A stretch of 64,000 nucleotides of DNA from the NCBI RefSeq assembly GCF_910592395.1, contig NC_088311.1, forward strand, positions 11,532,501-11,596,500. Direction: 5' to 3'. Below the pieces are notes generated by a model, which had not been told where the DNA came from, searched no databases, and was given only the letters and a program-made list of their open reading frames with translations. Positions 22,141-32,320 of this stretch are shown here, one piece after another (within the stretch, counting starts at the first letter, position 1; each line of letters opens with the position of its first letter). This stretch comes from Lineus longissimus. Lineage: Eukaryota > Nemertea > Pilidiophora > Heteronemertea > Lineidae. Position numbers and translations under genes: made by a program.

Positions 22141-22440
22141 ATTGTTCAACTGGGGGAATGGAACGATAATGAAAAATCATTAAATCTTTAGTGTATCGGC
22201 AATTGGTGACAGGGGATCAGTGTTCTCTCCAAAACCTTTACATGCACCCCCTTTTCCATTTGAACACACTGCTTCTTTTACTTGCGAGATGTGGTTAGAG
22301 AACCGCACGAGCCAACAGTGCTCCATGCATGTGATCAAACTTAGGAGGTTGGAAGTATTGGAAGGGAATCTGGGAATTGATCGTTCTAGTGTTGAAGAAA
22401 AGTGGGCATTAGTGTCCCATTTTGAAGATATCATATATAC
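22141..22440 (-). pseudogene. Decayed copy of the propeller-like gene 3' part
   Basis: The plus-strand nucleotides align with 18890-19160: CTGGGGGAATG, AATTGGYGACA, GGGATCAG, CCATTTGA, GATGTGGTTAGA and AACAGTGCYCC appear in the same order and spacing. The reading frame is not kept across the block. With the A1/A2 repeats it supports an old tandem duplication. Confidence 0.6.
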
Positions 22441-22911
22441 TACGGAGGATTTTAAGCCGTCACTCGCCTCATTTCACTGCTTTGAGTGGCAGCCATGACG
22501 ACAATCGCGTTGGACATGACGAAACGCCTCCTTATCACCTGACTTTTCTAAGACAGTGATATTCACGGAATTTCTCTTGAGACGAAATGACGTACTATAA
22601 AATCTTTACGATATAAATGGCGGTCTTCGTGGACCCCAAGTGTGTTTTTTGCGGGAATGCCTTGCCAAACATAAATGGGCCCTCGGTAGCCAAATTATCC
22701 GACCTAAAACCTTCTGGGTTGTTTTAAATCCTCTCTGTGACTACTGTAATGAAAAACAATGAGTTCCGAATCTATTTATTCTTCAATATTGATTTACGTT
22801 TACACAATTCGGAAGCAAAAGATCAATATGACAGAAAATGTTTTATCGCACCATTTCTATGGCGTAATTGAGCTCAAGTAATATTTTTTCGAAGGCTGTA
22901 GTACATATTGC
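22441..22911. other. No gene recognised
   Basis: No supported frame, repeat or RNA gene. Confidence 0.45.
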
Positions 22912-23307
22912 ATGCTGTGGAGCAAGGAAAATTTCGCATGCATGAAATTTTCATCGCAGCTTTACGGACAGGTCATACTCACAAAAGTATTGGTTATTTT
23001 CAACGAAAGCTACTTTTATAACGAGAATGCTACTAGCTCTACTTATTCCTATGCGTCAAATAGAATCCCATACAATTTCACACCTTTAAGTTGTTTATCG
23101 TCAACAAATATGCTGTGGAGCAAGGAAAATTTCGCATGCATGAAATTTTCATCGCAGCTTTACGGACAGGTCATACTCACAAAAGTATTGGTTATTTTCA
23201 ACGAAAGCTACTTTTATAACGAGAATGCTACTAGCTCTACTTATTCCTATGCGTCAAATAGAATCCCATACAATTTCACACCTTTAAGTTGTTTATCGTC
23301 AACAAAT
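22912..23307 (+). repeat. Exact 198-bp tandem duplication (open frame)
   Basis: 22912-23109 and 23110-23307 appear identical. The period is 66 codons, so a plus-strand ORF (22912-23409) reads through both units: each begins MLWSKENFACMKF and ends PLSCLSSTN. The second unit ends exactly where a TA-flanked MITE begins. No domain is recognised, and the ORF may be fortuitous. Identity points to a very recent event or an assembly artefact. Confidence 0.85.
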
Positions 23308-23308
23308 A

Positions 23309-24326
23309 CAGTGGAACCCCGGTCGGCGACCACCTCAGTAACGCGACCACCCCGCGAACACGACCAAAATTCTCCGGTCCCGAATGGTTTTCTCTCTAAT
23401 TCCCATTAACTGGCCCTCGCTAACACGACCACCCCGGTACCCAAACCGCGACCACCAGCTTGGTCGGTCCCAAACTGCAAATTAACCCCGCTAACGCGAC
23501 CATGAGGCCTAATTGCCGTAATCAACCATGACCGCATCGTATCAATTGGCACCTTCTCGCAAATCCGTGTTGATAGTTAGCACCTCGAACACAATGACCA
23601 TGGGAATCCATATGAAAATAAATGATGTGTGAGTGAGTTTGATCAAATGTAAGCGCAAATAAAATGAAGAATAAACTTTCTTTTCGACTCACGGTTTGTT
23701 TTCATCATTTAGTATTAAATGATGTCAAGAGGCATGCGCACGTAGTTTTTAGGACAAATAAATTATGTTGATTAGTAAGAGTACCAATACTCAAAGTAAA
23801 GAATGCTTACTACGTCGTAATATTGATAAAATACGTTTTTAAAAAGATGATTTAATCAGTACCAGTTCAAATTGGCTGAAGTTAAAGCAGGAAGACATCA
23901 GGAAGAATTCTCAACATCTTCTCACATCACCTCTCTCAATGTTAGCGGGAATATTAGCTTGACATCAAGAAGGGCAGCTGCCGATGGTGTGAATAACATG
24001 CTTGCTCTAATTAGCATGCTCAAGTTTTAATGTAATGTTTGGTCTAATTAGCTCTCGTCAGTTTATTTACTCATTTACATAAGTTGTAAATTAAACGCAA
24101 AACACTCAAGAAAATGATTTTTTATTCGTAATATACACACAAAATTATCGAATCACCCGGTGGCGTAGTCATTAATGCATGTCAATGTACACACAGCATA
24201 TCTGCCAGGACGATGTTTTGGCGGGAAAACCTACTTATCATTCTTAAATTCACTAACGCGACCACCCCGGTAACACGACCACTTCGGCTTAGTCCCTTGG
24301 GTGGTCGTGTTACCGGGGTTCCACTG
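23309..24326. mobile_element. pogo/Tigger-type MITE with TA target duplication
   Basis: The ends are inverted CAGTGGAACCCCGGT, with TA on both sides (23307-23308 and 24327-24328). Subterminal repeats of CACGACCACCCCGG-like words occur several times at each end. Such CAGTGGAACC termini with TA duplication are characteristic of pogo/Tigger elements. No transposase is found in its 1,018 bp; it likely depends on a relative elsewhere. Confidence 0.8.
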
Positions 24327-24342
24327 TATCTTAAGATGAATA

Positions 24343-24533
24343 TTTTGGCAGTAATTTCCTAAATCAGGACGCCGAATCAGACCCTGCTTGACGCGCCCAG
24401 CCGTTCCGTGGTGACCATCGTTGTAGTGCTATAAGGGGAGGCCAGCGAGGGAGATAAGTACCACGTCCGGGAAATCATGGGCAGAATTCCGCACACACCA
24501 CATTTATGGAGTTCAAACCGATGGCATTATGGT
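24343..24533 (+). repeat. Duplicated block, copy 1
   Basis: Matches 25564-25757: GACGCCGAATCAGACCCT, CGCGCCCAGCCGTTCCGTGG, TGACCATCGTT, ACCACGTCCGGGAAATCATG, GTTCAAACCGATGGCAT. About 85-90% alike; no convincing frame shared by both. Confidence 0.75.
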
Positions 24534-25563
24534 AACAACTGAATTCCGCCAAGGAAAGTAAAACTAAATTGTTATTTATAACGAGAAAATGGTAGTGATT
24601 TGGAGGTCAATATGGGGACGGCGCGGGTTGCTTAATGAAAGTATAAACAGCCAAAGGCCGGGAACCACATCTTTAAGCTCAAGCTTCCGTGCCAGATTGA
24701 GGGGGCATGTTATTTGGAACAGCCAGGGTTCCCCAGGAAATACCTTACACATATGACGTCACCATAGTGCTTGGGACTTCATCTTTCCAGTTTAAAAGTA
24801 TGTTTTGCGGCTTGGTTACAAAAACTGCAATCAGTTTGGCAATATAAGTCTTATTTCAACGCGACTAAAAGCATTATTTTCTGCAAGATCTATTCTACCC
24901 GAAATATATCAAGATATACTGTGTGGGGTATTGAATAATTTTTTACAATATCAAATGGTATACACTCTGCTATCTTTACCCCCTATTTAGCGTTCATAAA
25001 TGCCAATTTAAGTCTAGAAAAATTAATTGGAACAACATGAAACCATTTTTTGTTCCATCAAAGCAACAGGCCCCATACTTTTAGGATACATGTAAAAGTA
25101 TGCGAAAAGAGGTGACTGGATATTTTTTTAAGCCCCAAATTACACACTTATTGGTTTCTATGGTAACCGACCATTAAATAACATAAAAGACAATTTACAA
25201 AAATATCGTAATAAGTTAAAGAGGACTGAGAAAGTACCCTTCATCACAAAATTTCAGCTTGTTGTCGGAGCGCTCATAATCAATGAAGAGTATCAGCTTT
25301 GCGATGGGGCATTTGGGTTGGAACCTTTCACGCATTTTGATTGGCTTACAAAGTGAAGATGTGCCCCCGACCCCCCTTGGACAGCCCTTTCAACGGATGT
25401 TATACAATATGCATGACTCACCCACACTGGAGCCCCCGGAGACGTGACTGATCTGCTTTCTGGCATTTCCCGTGTAAACCACAATTATATCTACGCTAGA
25501 TTGCAAATTTACACAAACAACACGAAGGCGGATGTATGAATGAATTGATTTATTAACTAAACA
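24534..25563. other. No gene recognised
   Basis: Spacer between the two duplicated blocks. Short minus frames near 25293-25581 lack support. Confidence 0.4.
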
Positions 25564-25757
25564 TGAATATTTGGGCAGCAATTTTCTAACGCTGGACGCC
25601 GAATCAGACCCTCCGTGGCGCGCCCAGCCGTTCCGTGGTGACCATCGTTATGGTGCTGTATTAAAGGTGAGGCCAGCAAGGAAGATTGGTACCACGTCCG
25701 GGAAATCATGGACAGAATATACACACTATATTTATGGGGTTCAAACCGATGGCATAA
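25564..25757 (+). repeat. Duplicated block, copy 2
   Basis: Second copy of the 24343-24533 block, 1.2 kb downstream in direct orientation. Confidence 0.75.
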
Positions 25758-26440
25758 TGGAGAGCAGCTGTCTGGCCTGAGACCGACCCGAAGTTGTCTA
25801 AAATGCTAGATGCCCCTGACTGGACAAGTTTCGCCATTGGTCCTAAAGATCATTACGGTGACACCCTGACAAAATGGGTCCGTTTTTGAAGCTTTGATGT
25901 TAATGCAAAAACAATCCTCGGGTTTGACCACTGATCTTCCCAGCAGAGATTACTGGACCAGTCAAATTATTTTCCGCTGACCGTGAGTTCTCCGCATCGT
26001 AAAAAACCATATGGCGCCCCTCATGAGAGAATCGGTGTACTGATCAAAACAGCCTCCAGTGAACAAAGAAAATAACTTCCCCAGTATGTCAACGGTAAAT
26101 GGCACTGGGAGGGGGGGGGGGGGGGCATAGCCACACACTGAATACGTTTTACAGCTTTCAAAATGTTCTTTAGTCGTATGAACAAGTTTCCGGTCGACTG
26201 ATCGGTGAGAGGGCTGTCGCAGCCGAGTGTGATGAAACCGTGCCTGATGCCAGCAAGATAATTCTTGATCGTCCAATGTTTGAGCCGTCCATGACAATGG
26301 GCGACATAGTAAATGAGAACCTGTAAGGTAGTAACGTGAGTTTGCAGCGAATGGCAATTGGAGTGTAGAATATCCGATTCTAAAAGGCCTTAGTCACAGT
26401 ATATCATTGTTTCTAATACAAAATACATTACGCCTCGTTT
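25758..26440. other. No gene recognised
   Basis: Contains a poly-G run at about 26110-26126 and one unsupported minus frame (25962-26357). Confidence 0.4.
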
Positions 26441-26443
26441 TGA

Positions 26444-27068
26444 TCGGAGCGGTCTTGGTATCGTAACCAATGACCGCCTGGGTAGGTATAAAATTCTGAA
26501 TTTTAGCAGACGAATTATTTTCACCAAGAAGCAACGACTCAGCCCCACAAAACAATGTCAAGAACACGAGATTTTGAAGTATTCCCCGATATTGGGATTT
26601 GTGAAGTAGGGAGGATACCCGAGGACTCTTTCGAGGTCGTCAGTCAGGATTCAGAAGAGGTCAAAGACGAGGAAATGGTAGAAATCGAGCTAGCAGAAGC
26701 AACCCAGCACCCGCCTGCCGCCGCCATCGGAAAATCACGACACTTGACTGGGAATTCCCTTGCTGCGTGACGTCATCTTCACAAGCAACAATATGGCGGA
26801 GTTCCGGACACCAGGCTGGATCATTCCATGACGAAAACGGAACATATATACCTTTCAAATCGTATTTAATTTGTTTAATTTTGAAACCTTTTAGAATAGA
26901 AATTAATACCTCGCTGTCGGTCATTGGTTGTATAATCAAGACCGCTCGGGTAGACCTCAAATTACGTCCAAAACCCTCGGCGAAGCGCCTCGGGTTTTGG
27001 ACTGCATTTTCGGTCTACCCGAGCGGTCTTGATTATACAACCAATGACCGCCAGCTCGGTATTAATTC
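26444..27068. mobile_element. Inverted-repeat element with internal short ORF and long palindrome
   Basis: A unit containing GAGCGGTCTTG, ACCAATGACCGCC and GGTAT(T)AAT occurs three times: plus orientation at 26446-26490, and as the two arms of a near-perfect palindrome at 26900-27068 (arms about 83 bp, very short centre). Between them is an ORF (26555-26770, MSRTRDFEVFPDIG..., acidic, 71 codons) of unknown kind. The layout fits a MITE whose right end became a palindrome, or two adjacent insertions. Confidence 0.6.
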
Positions 27069-27234
27069 CTTAAGCCAAACATCGTGATGAAGCGGTTGTA
27101 AGATTAAAAGCCGCTACCACATGTATAAACAGCCTTCGTGTTAGAAGCAAGAACAGAACTCCATGGCTCGTGCACTTTCTTATCAAGACCTGAAGCATCT
27201 CCTGAGGAATCAAGCATGGGTGCTCGTCTGAAAA

Positions 27235-30200
27235 GCTAATAAAGCTTGGAACCAGTGAAACCTTGGAACCAGTGATAAACCTTGGAATCAGTCCTAAAAA
27301 TGCATAAAAACATGAAATAATGCCATTTGAATCTAAGGTGGTTACGAATCAATATTTGGAGCTTATTTTTACATGATCAGATCGGAATTTGACGGTTGTT
27401 TAGAAATTAGTCGCATATCCGATTCAATAATCTATATTTTAGAACAACCCAGTCATACCTCGCCTCCAGTGTACATTACTGATCTCCCAAATATGGGCAT
27501 GCACGTCACGACACGCCCACCTCACACCCATAATATGGACCAATCAGCGGTCCACTTACTACGCCACCACACGGGGCCTATTTGAACTACGGAGCGGTGT
27601 GATCATACAGGGTGATACAGAGAAGATTGACTACATCATGCAGTACCGGCTGGCACTTATCCGTAGAAACGTAGATGAAGGTTTATTACCGAAGGTTTTA
27701 GCCGGGTTTGGAGATGAAAAATGTGAATAAATTCCTTCGCTGTGAGCGATTTCGTACATATTCATGTACACATCGAGGGATGTGGAGATATTTTCGTGAT
27801 GTAACCAGTTCTAAGCGGACACATTTTTTAGTGATTCCCGTGTGCATGTTTGTCCTAACTACCGAACTTTATCAGAGCTTTATATATGTACTTCTAATAA
27901 AAACGCTTTATGTTAGTATAAGGAATACATAACAATCACAAAAACTTACTTTTGCTTTCATTGAAGAGAAATAATTTGATATTTGCAATTGCGGCCCGTC
28001 CTGAATATAAGTTTATTTTTTAACGACAACAACACATTTTTAATGATGACGTCATCCTCCACAAAAAGGTTGATTCTGGAACTACTGGCAAATTGCTAAT
28101 ATGTAAAGTCAAGGACTTAGTGAGCCCCCCTTTAGGTCGAGGGAGCTCCCCCGAACCCCCCTACGAGCATATGTTAAGTGCAAGCTCTAACAACTACAGC
28201 TGTTACAATGGGGGGACACCCCCAAACCCCCCTCCGTCGACATAGGTTTTTACCAGTGCGTTGGGGGGAAGCTCCCCCCAAACCCCCCCCCCCCCGGTGG
28301 ACAGTCAACTAGCCCTTCTGTGTCATACTGCTGGAGGGGGGGGGTGCGATGGGACCATCCATATAGTTCCTTCCGACACATTTTTGTTTTGGTAATGTAA
28401 TACATTGTGATTGTCCTTATTCACGGGAATCGGGCGTTTCCAGTGATATACGACACAAATAGGTTGTCCTCATGCATTCACTTTGGAAACGCATTTTAAA
28501 ATAGATGTTACGTCCTGTTAATGGGGCACGTCATCATCGCGTACATTTGGGAAAAACTCCCTAACGAGACCGGAGCAGACGGCTGAAAGTAGTTTAATTA
28601 TTGGCCGCTAGGGTGCAGAATGTCGCTCACCCGAATTTTTCACGCAACTTTTGCTAAATAGAGCTAGTTCTAGTTTGTGATTCATTTTGATACTTCAGAT
28701 TTGGGCAGAAGACCAATATAACTTAGTCGTCAGTGTGGTTTTAAGCTGGAAAAACGTATTTGTTTTTCTTAAAGTGCCTTTTTTGGACGGGTGTGTGCGA
28801 TTGTTTTGTTTTTATGTCACGTGACCTCGATCATGTCGACACAAAATTGAAATAAACCACCCTTTTCTGTCATTATTTAGGACGGATATTTCTCTAATAA
28901 AAATATTAATATAATTGGCCAATTTCTTAGGCATATGATGTAGCGAATTCCCATGAAGATTTAAATTAATTTAAATTAATTTCAATCAATGGGATAGCAA
29001 AATTAACCACCGCCGGAAGATCGCGGAGAAATCGGTAAACTCAACGGAGTTAATTCAGAAAAATACCAAAAAAAATTGTTTGTAGGATATACAATATTTA
29101 CTCTCTTTATTTCTCATCAAATCAGTATATACTCCCACACACACGTGTATCTTAAGAGCCCCTCCTAAAGGGGGGCTTATCAATAAAGTCAGCTGGGACG
29201 AGATTGGCAGTTGGGAGGGTATACATCGTGGAAGGAACGCGCCCGATTTCACGCGGTACTTGCACAGTGATTCCACGGTTTAGTACTGACTATTCCAAGG
29301 TTTATCACTGGTTCCAAGGTTTCACTGTTTCCAAGCTTTATCACCTGGTAGTATGTAAACACTGAAACGTTTCAAAAGAAACAGGTCAAACGAAACGAGT
29401 CAAAAATAAAAATATGGCATAAAAATGAATACTTCTGAATGATTATACTCATGAACTGTTATAATGATTACAATAATTCTGTTTGCGCACTTTGATAGTC
29501 TGGATCGATTTTTAGGCGATTAATTTGGTCAAATTGTTTGCAACACGGCGACCCGCCTTGGCATTCCACATTTTCAGCGCAATAAGTAAATCGGCCTCGT
29601 CCCCGTGCCAATCTCCAAAAGCAGAGTTAATATTCAAAATATTATCTCTGCCCGAATTGGCTTCCATGTTGGCGAATCACTGTACATTATGCATTGCGAT
29701 CGTGCAGTGTAATTGAACTGAAAATGGCCGCGGCCACAGATTCGTACTCACTTTGGGCACGAAATAACAAAAGGTTATGGCGTTTTAAATTAAACAATTA
29801 CAATCGAAATGTTTGAATGAACCATCCTTATCATGTCTTAAAGTTTCGCATCAATATATGCTTTGAACATCTTGTAATAATGAAATGAGTTGATCCAGCA
29901 CATTCGGCAATAATGGCGGCCAATTAGGGCAGGGAAATGCCCGATGAAATGCGGAATAACATGAATAATGCTATGACCTCTGATCTGCTGATGCTACGTG
30001 TCTGAGTGCTACGTTCGTAAGAGTTCAAGGCAAAAGTGGACATGTTCAATTCAAGGTGTTCCAATAAATCATCGTTATTGTCGTTAAAGTATACGATAGC
30101 GCTAAATATTGGGGCAGGGTACGAGGTTACGTGGGGAAATACCGGTTTATCTAAATTGTGAAAGAGCTGAACGGACTGTGGTAAATTTATTTATAATTAA

Positions 30201-30381
30201 TCGCTTTCTGTTTGAATTTCTGTGGCTTTTATGCGGTAAAAATACAAAACAAAGCCTTGAAAAACGACATATCCACATAGTGCATTTTCAATTTCACGTT
30301 TTGACCATTTATTTGACTCGTTTCGTTTGACCTGTTTCTTTTGAAACGTTTCAGTGTTTACATACTACCTTATCACCTACC
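27235..30381. mobile_element. TIR element family M1, copy 1 (interrupted)
   Basis: The left end is TAATAAAGCTTGGAACCAGT; the right end, before the nested insertion, is the inverse of GATAAAGCTTGGAAACAGTG. Subterminal repeats of AACCTTGGAACCAGTGATAA are present in both. It is homologous in inverse orientation to the copy at 36794-37803, sharing the ATGATCAGATCGGAATTT segment, the AATATGGG region and GATGACGTCATC. Copy 1 has an extra C/G-rich block (28110-28340, repeats of GGGGGAAGCTCCCCCC). A second element is inserted in its last bases at 29347-30369. No transposase is seen; the short ORFs (27373-27585) are shared with copy 2 but are not intact. Confidence 0.7.
29347..30369. mobile_element. 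Mutator-like MITE with 57-bp TIRs and 9-bp target duplication
   Basis: The ends GGTAGTATGTAAACACTGAA, continuing CGTTTCAAAAGAAACAGGTC and on to GAGTCAAA, are identical inverted repeats (29347-29403 and 30313-30369). The flanks TTATCACCT (29338-29346) and TTATCACCT (30370-30378) are a perfect 9-bp duplication. Long TIRs plus 9-bp duplications are typical of Mutator-like elements. Removing it and one flank restores the end of the host element. No transposase is visible in 1,023 bp. Confidence 0.85.
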
Positions 30382-30384
30382 CTT

Positions 30385-30825
30385 TTGATGATGTGCACCG
30401 TAGTGAGGCTCGTGATATACAGAAACATGACACATATTTCTTCAGTGGTATGTGCGGAGGCAACGGAGGGGCAATACCGTTGGAAGTTCAGTATGGTATA
30501 CCGCATGTACAGAGTATTCTTTCGTCGAATTTTTGTCGTTCTATCATTGTTTTGCATCTCAGCTCAACTTGTAGCTGAATTAAAATTGGGCTTCATCACG
30601 GCTTTCAGTAAATTACCCGAGAGAGCTGTGACAGCAAAAGAAACTTGCTGTGACCAGACTCTTTATATTGAAAGACTCTACATATACTATGTACCGAATG
30701 CTGAGCAACTTCAAAAAATATTCAGCGATCGTTGTTTGAAATCGAATAACTCCTCATCAAACAGTACCACACACTCATGGTTTGATACTTGTAAAATGAA
30801 TCAACAAAAAGTGTTGCACCTTTAA
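30385..30825 (+). CDS. Hypothetical ORF, 146 codons
   Basis: From the second Met cluster (about residue 37) the product has a basic start and a hydrophobic run, RRIFVVLSLFCISAQLVA, like a signal or membrane segment. It is followed by LKLGFITAFSKLPERAV, three Cys residues and a Ser/Asn-rich tract with sequons (NNSS, NST). It could be a small secreted protein or a first exon. No family recognised, no clear splice sites, low certainty. Confidence 0.3.
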   Translation: MMMCTVVRLVIYRNMTHISSVVCAEATEGQYRWKFSMVYRMYRVFFRRIFVVLSLFCISAQLVAELKLGFITAFSKLPERAVTAKETCCDQTLYIERLYIYYVPNAEQLQKIFSDRCLKSNNSSSNSTTHSWFDTCKMNQQKVLHL

Positions 30826-31030
30826 AACTAGAAAAACAAGTGCGAATTCTATAATCACCGCTGGGTGTCGTGCTTATCTCCTGGTTATGTATCATGTGAA
30901 TTCACTTTGCCGATAATGTAATACGGGCAATTAAAGAGACCCACCTTTCTGCATGTTCACATAAGTATATACCGAGTGCTTACAGATTGCAACTACTGCA
31001 GACATTATTGAAATATAAAGTACCAGCGTG

Positions 31031-31470
31031 TATGGCTGGGGCGAGTGGACAGAATTCAGAATTATGCCACGGCATAAATCGGAATTGTGGTGCACTATAA
31101 ACCTCGGATCTCGTGAATCATGCCGCGGCATAAATAGGAATTGTGGACGGAAGTGTCATTTATGGAGGACGGAAGTAATCAGAATTGTGGTGCACCATAA
31201 ATCAACCAATCAAAACATCGGATCTCGTGATTTATGCCACGGCATCAATAGGAATTTTATTTATGCCGTGGCATAATTCACGAGATCCAATGTTTTGATT
31301 GGTTGATTTATGGTGCACCACAATTCCTGTTGATGCCGTGGCATAATTCTGAATTCTGCCGCGGCATAATTCATGAGATCCAATGTTTTGATTGGTTGAT
31401 TTATGGTGCACCACAATTCCTGTTGATGCCGTGGCATAATTCAGAATTTTGTTCAATCACGCCAGCCATA
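31031..31470. mobile_element. CCGCGG foldback element, copy 1
   Basis: Outer ends are inverted TATGGCTGGSGCGAGTGGAC-like sequences (the right end is degenerate). Flanks AGCGTG and AGCGTT suggest a 5-6-bp target duplication. Inside, seven palindromic boxes of the form ATGCCRYGGCAT (ideal TTATGCCGCGGCATAA) alternate with TTGTGGTGCACCATAAAT, ACCAATCAAAACAT and GATCTCGTGA modules in both orientations, so the element can fold in several ways. It has no coding potential. Confidence 0.75.
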
Positions 31471-31501
31471 AGCGTTGGATTGAAATAACAATACACAGTC
31501 A

Positions 31502-31530
31502 ATAATTTTCAAAGTGTCTTTGAAAATTAT
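31502..31530. repeat. Perfect 13-bp hairpin
   Basis: ATAATTTTCAAAG and CTTTGAAAATTAT, separated by TGT. Confidence 0.8.
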
Positions 31531-31547
31531 CAAATGATCTTTCTCAG

Positions 31548-31896
31548 CCATGTAGAATTAGCGGAATAAGCGGAATGAGCGGATTCTGTACAAAATATGA
31601 TATAATTTCATACAAAATGGAACTTAATGAATTCATTAAGTTTTAATTTGTTTGATACGCCACAAAGGTTATTTGAAAATCGCTTTTTACAGTCGTTAAG
31701 CCATGACTCGCAATGAGGGCATGAAAACTGGTCTGTATAGGGACAGTTTAGTTCAGTCGGTAGCCGTGCGCAGCACTGTATTACCGTACCTCCTTTCGTC
31801 TTCAGAGTTCAGACATGGCGACGATCATCGGAACAAATACTGGCTTTTCCAGGTGATTGAAGCCCAGAATCCGCTCATTCCGCTAATTCTACATGG
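31548..31896. mobile_element. Short TIR element (MITE)
   Basis: Inverted ends CCATGTAGAATTAGCGGAAT then GAGCGGATTCTG (31548-31590, with an extra internal AAGCGGAAT) and the reverse complement at 31865-31896. About 350 bp, no ORF; target duplication not clear. Confidence 0.6.
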
Positions 31897-31940
31897 CCCT
31901 TCCTGATAAACTTTGTATGGCGCAAGAGGATTCACAGTGC

Positions 31941-32320
31941 TGGATAACTAAACAATTAATTGCAGTGCATCAAACCCAGTATTGTTTGTTGAAAGAACCG
32001 GCTGTCGAATGTCTCCCCATGTAGACGGACGATCGGAGTGCAGTGATGAATTCTGTATTTTGCATAAATATCTACAGTGTTGGAGGACGAACCAATTAAT
32101 GGCAGTGCATCAAACCCAGTATTATTTGTTGAAAGAACCGGCTGTCGAATGTCTCCCCATGTAGACGGACGATCGGAGTGCAGTGATGCATTCTGTATTT
32201 TGGATAAATATCTACAGTGTTGGAGGACGAATCAATTAATGGCAGTGCATCAAACCCAGTATTGCTTTGTTGAAAGAACCGGTTGTCCAAATGGCTCTCC
32301 GTGCAGACGGACGATCGGAG
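31941..32320. repeat. 140-bp tandem repeat of the gene's 3' end
   Basis: GCAGTGCATCAAACCCAGTA recurs at 31962, 32102 and 32242, exactly 140 bp apart, followed each time by TTGAAAGAACCGG and CGGACGATCGGAG. The third unit covers the last codons of the membrane-protein gene (minus strand, PPIVRLHGEPF...), and the other two repeat that coding end plus its downstream sequence. Their copies of the peptide (PIVRLHGETF) carry a one-base difference that shifts the frame. Confidence 0.85.

Noticed and set aside
22912-23409. 165-codon ORF with an internal peptide repeat
   Set aside because: The repeated peptide comes from the 198-bp duplication, and the tail is MITE sequence; no domain or splice support.
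30385-30825. Receptor-type membrane protein
   Set aside because: Only one hydrophobic run and no recognisable fold; kept only as a hypothetical ORF.
31028-31488. Short ORFs such as 31232-31456 with repeated peptides
   Set aside because: Produced by the repeat modules of the foldback element in either strand, not coding.
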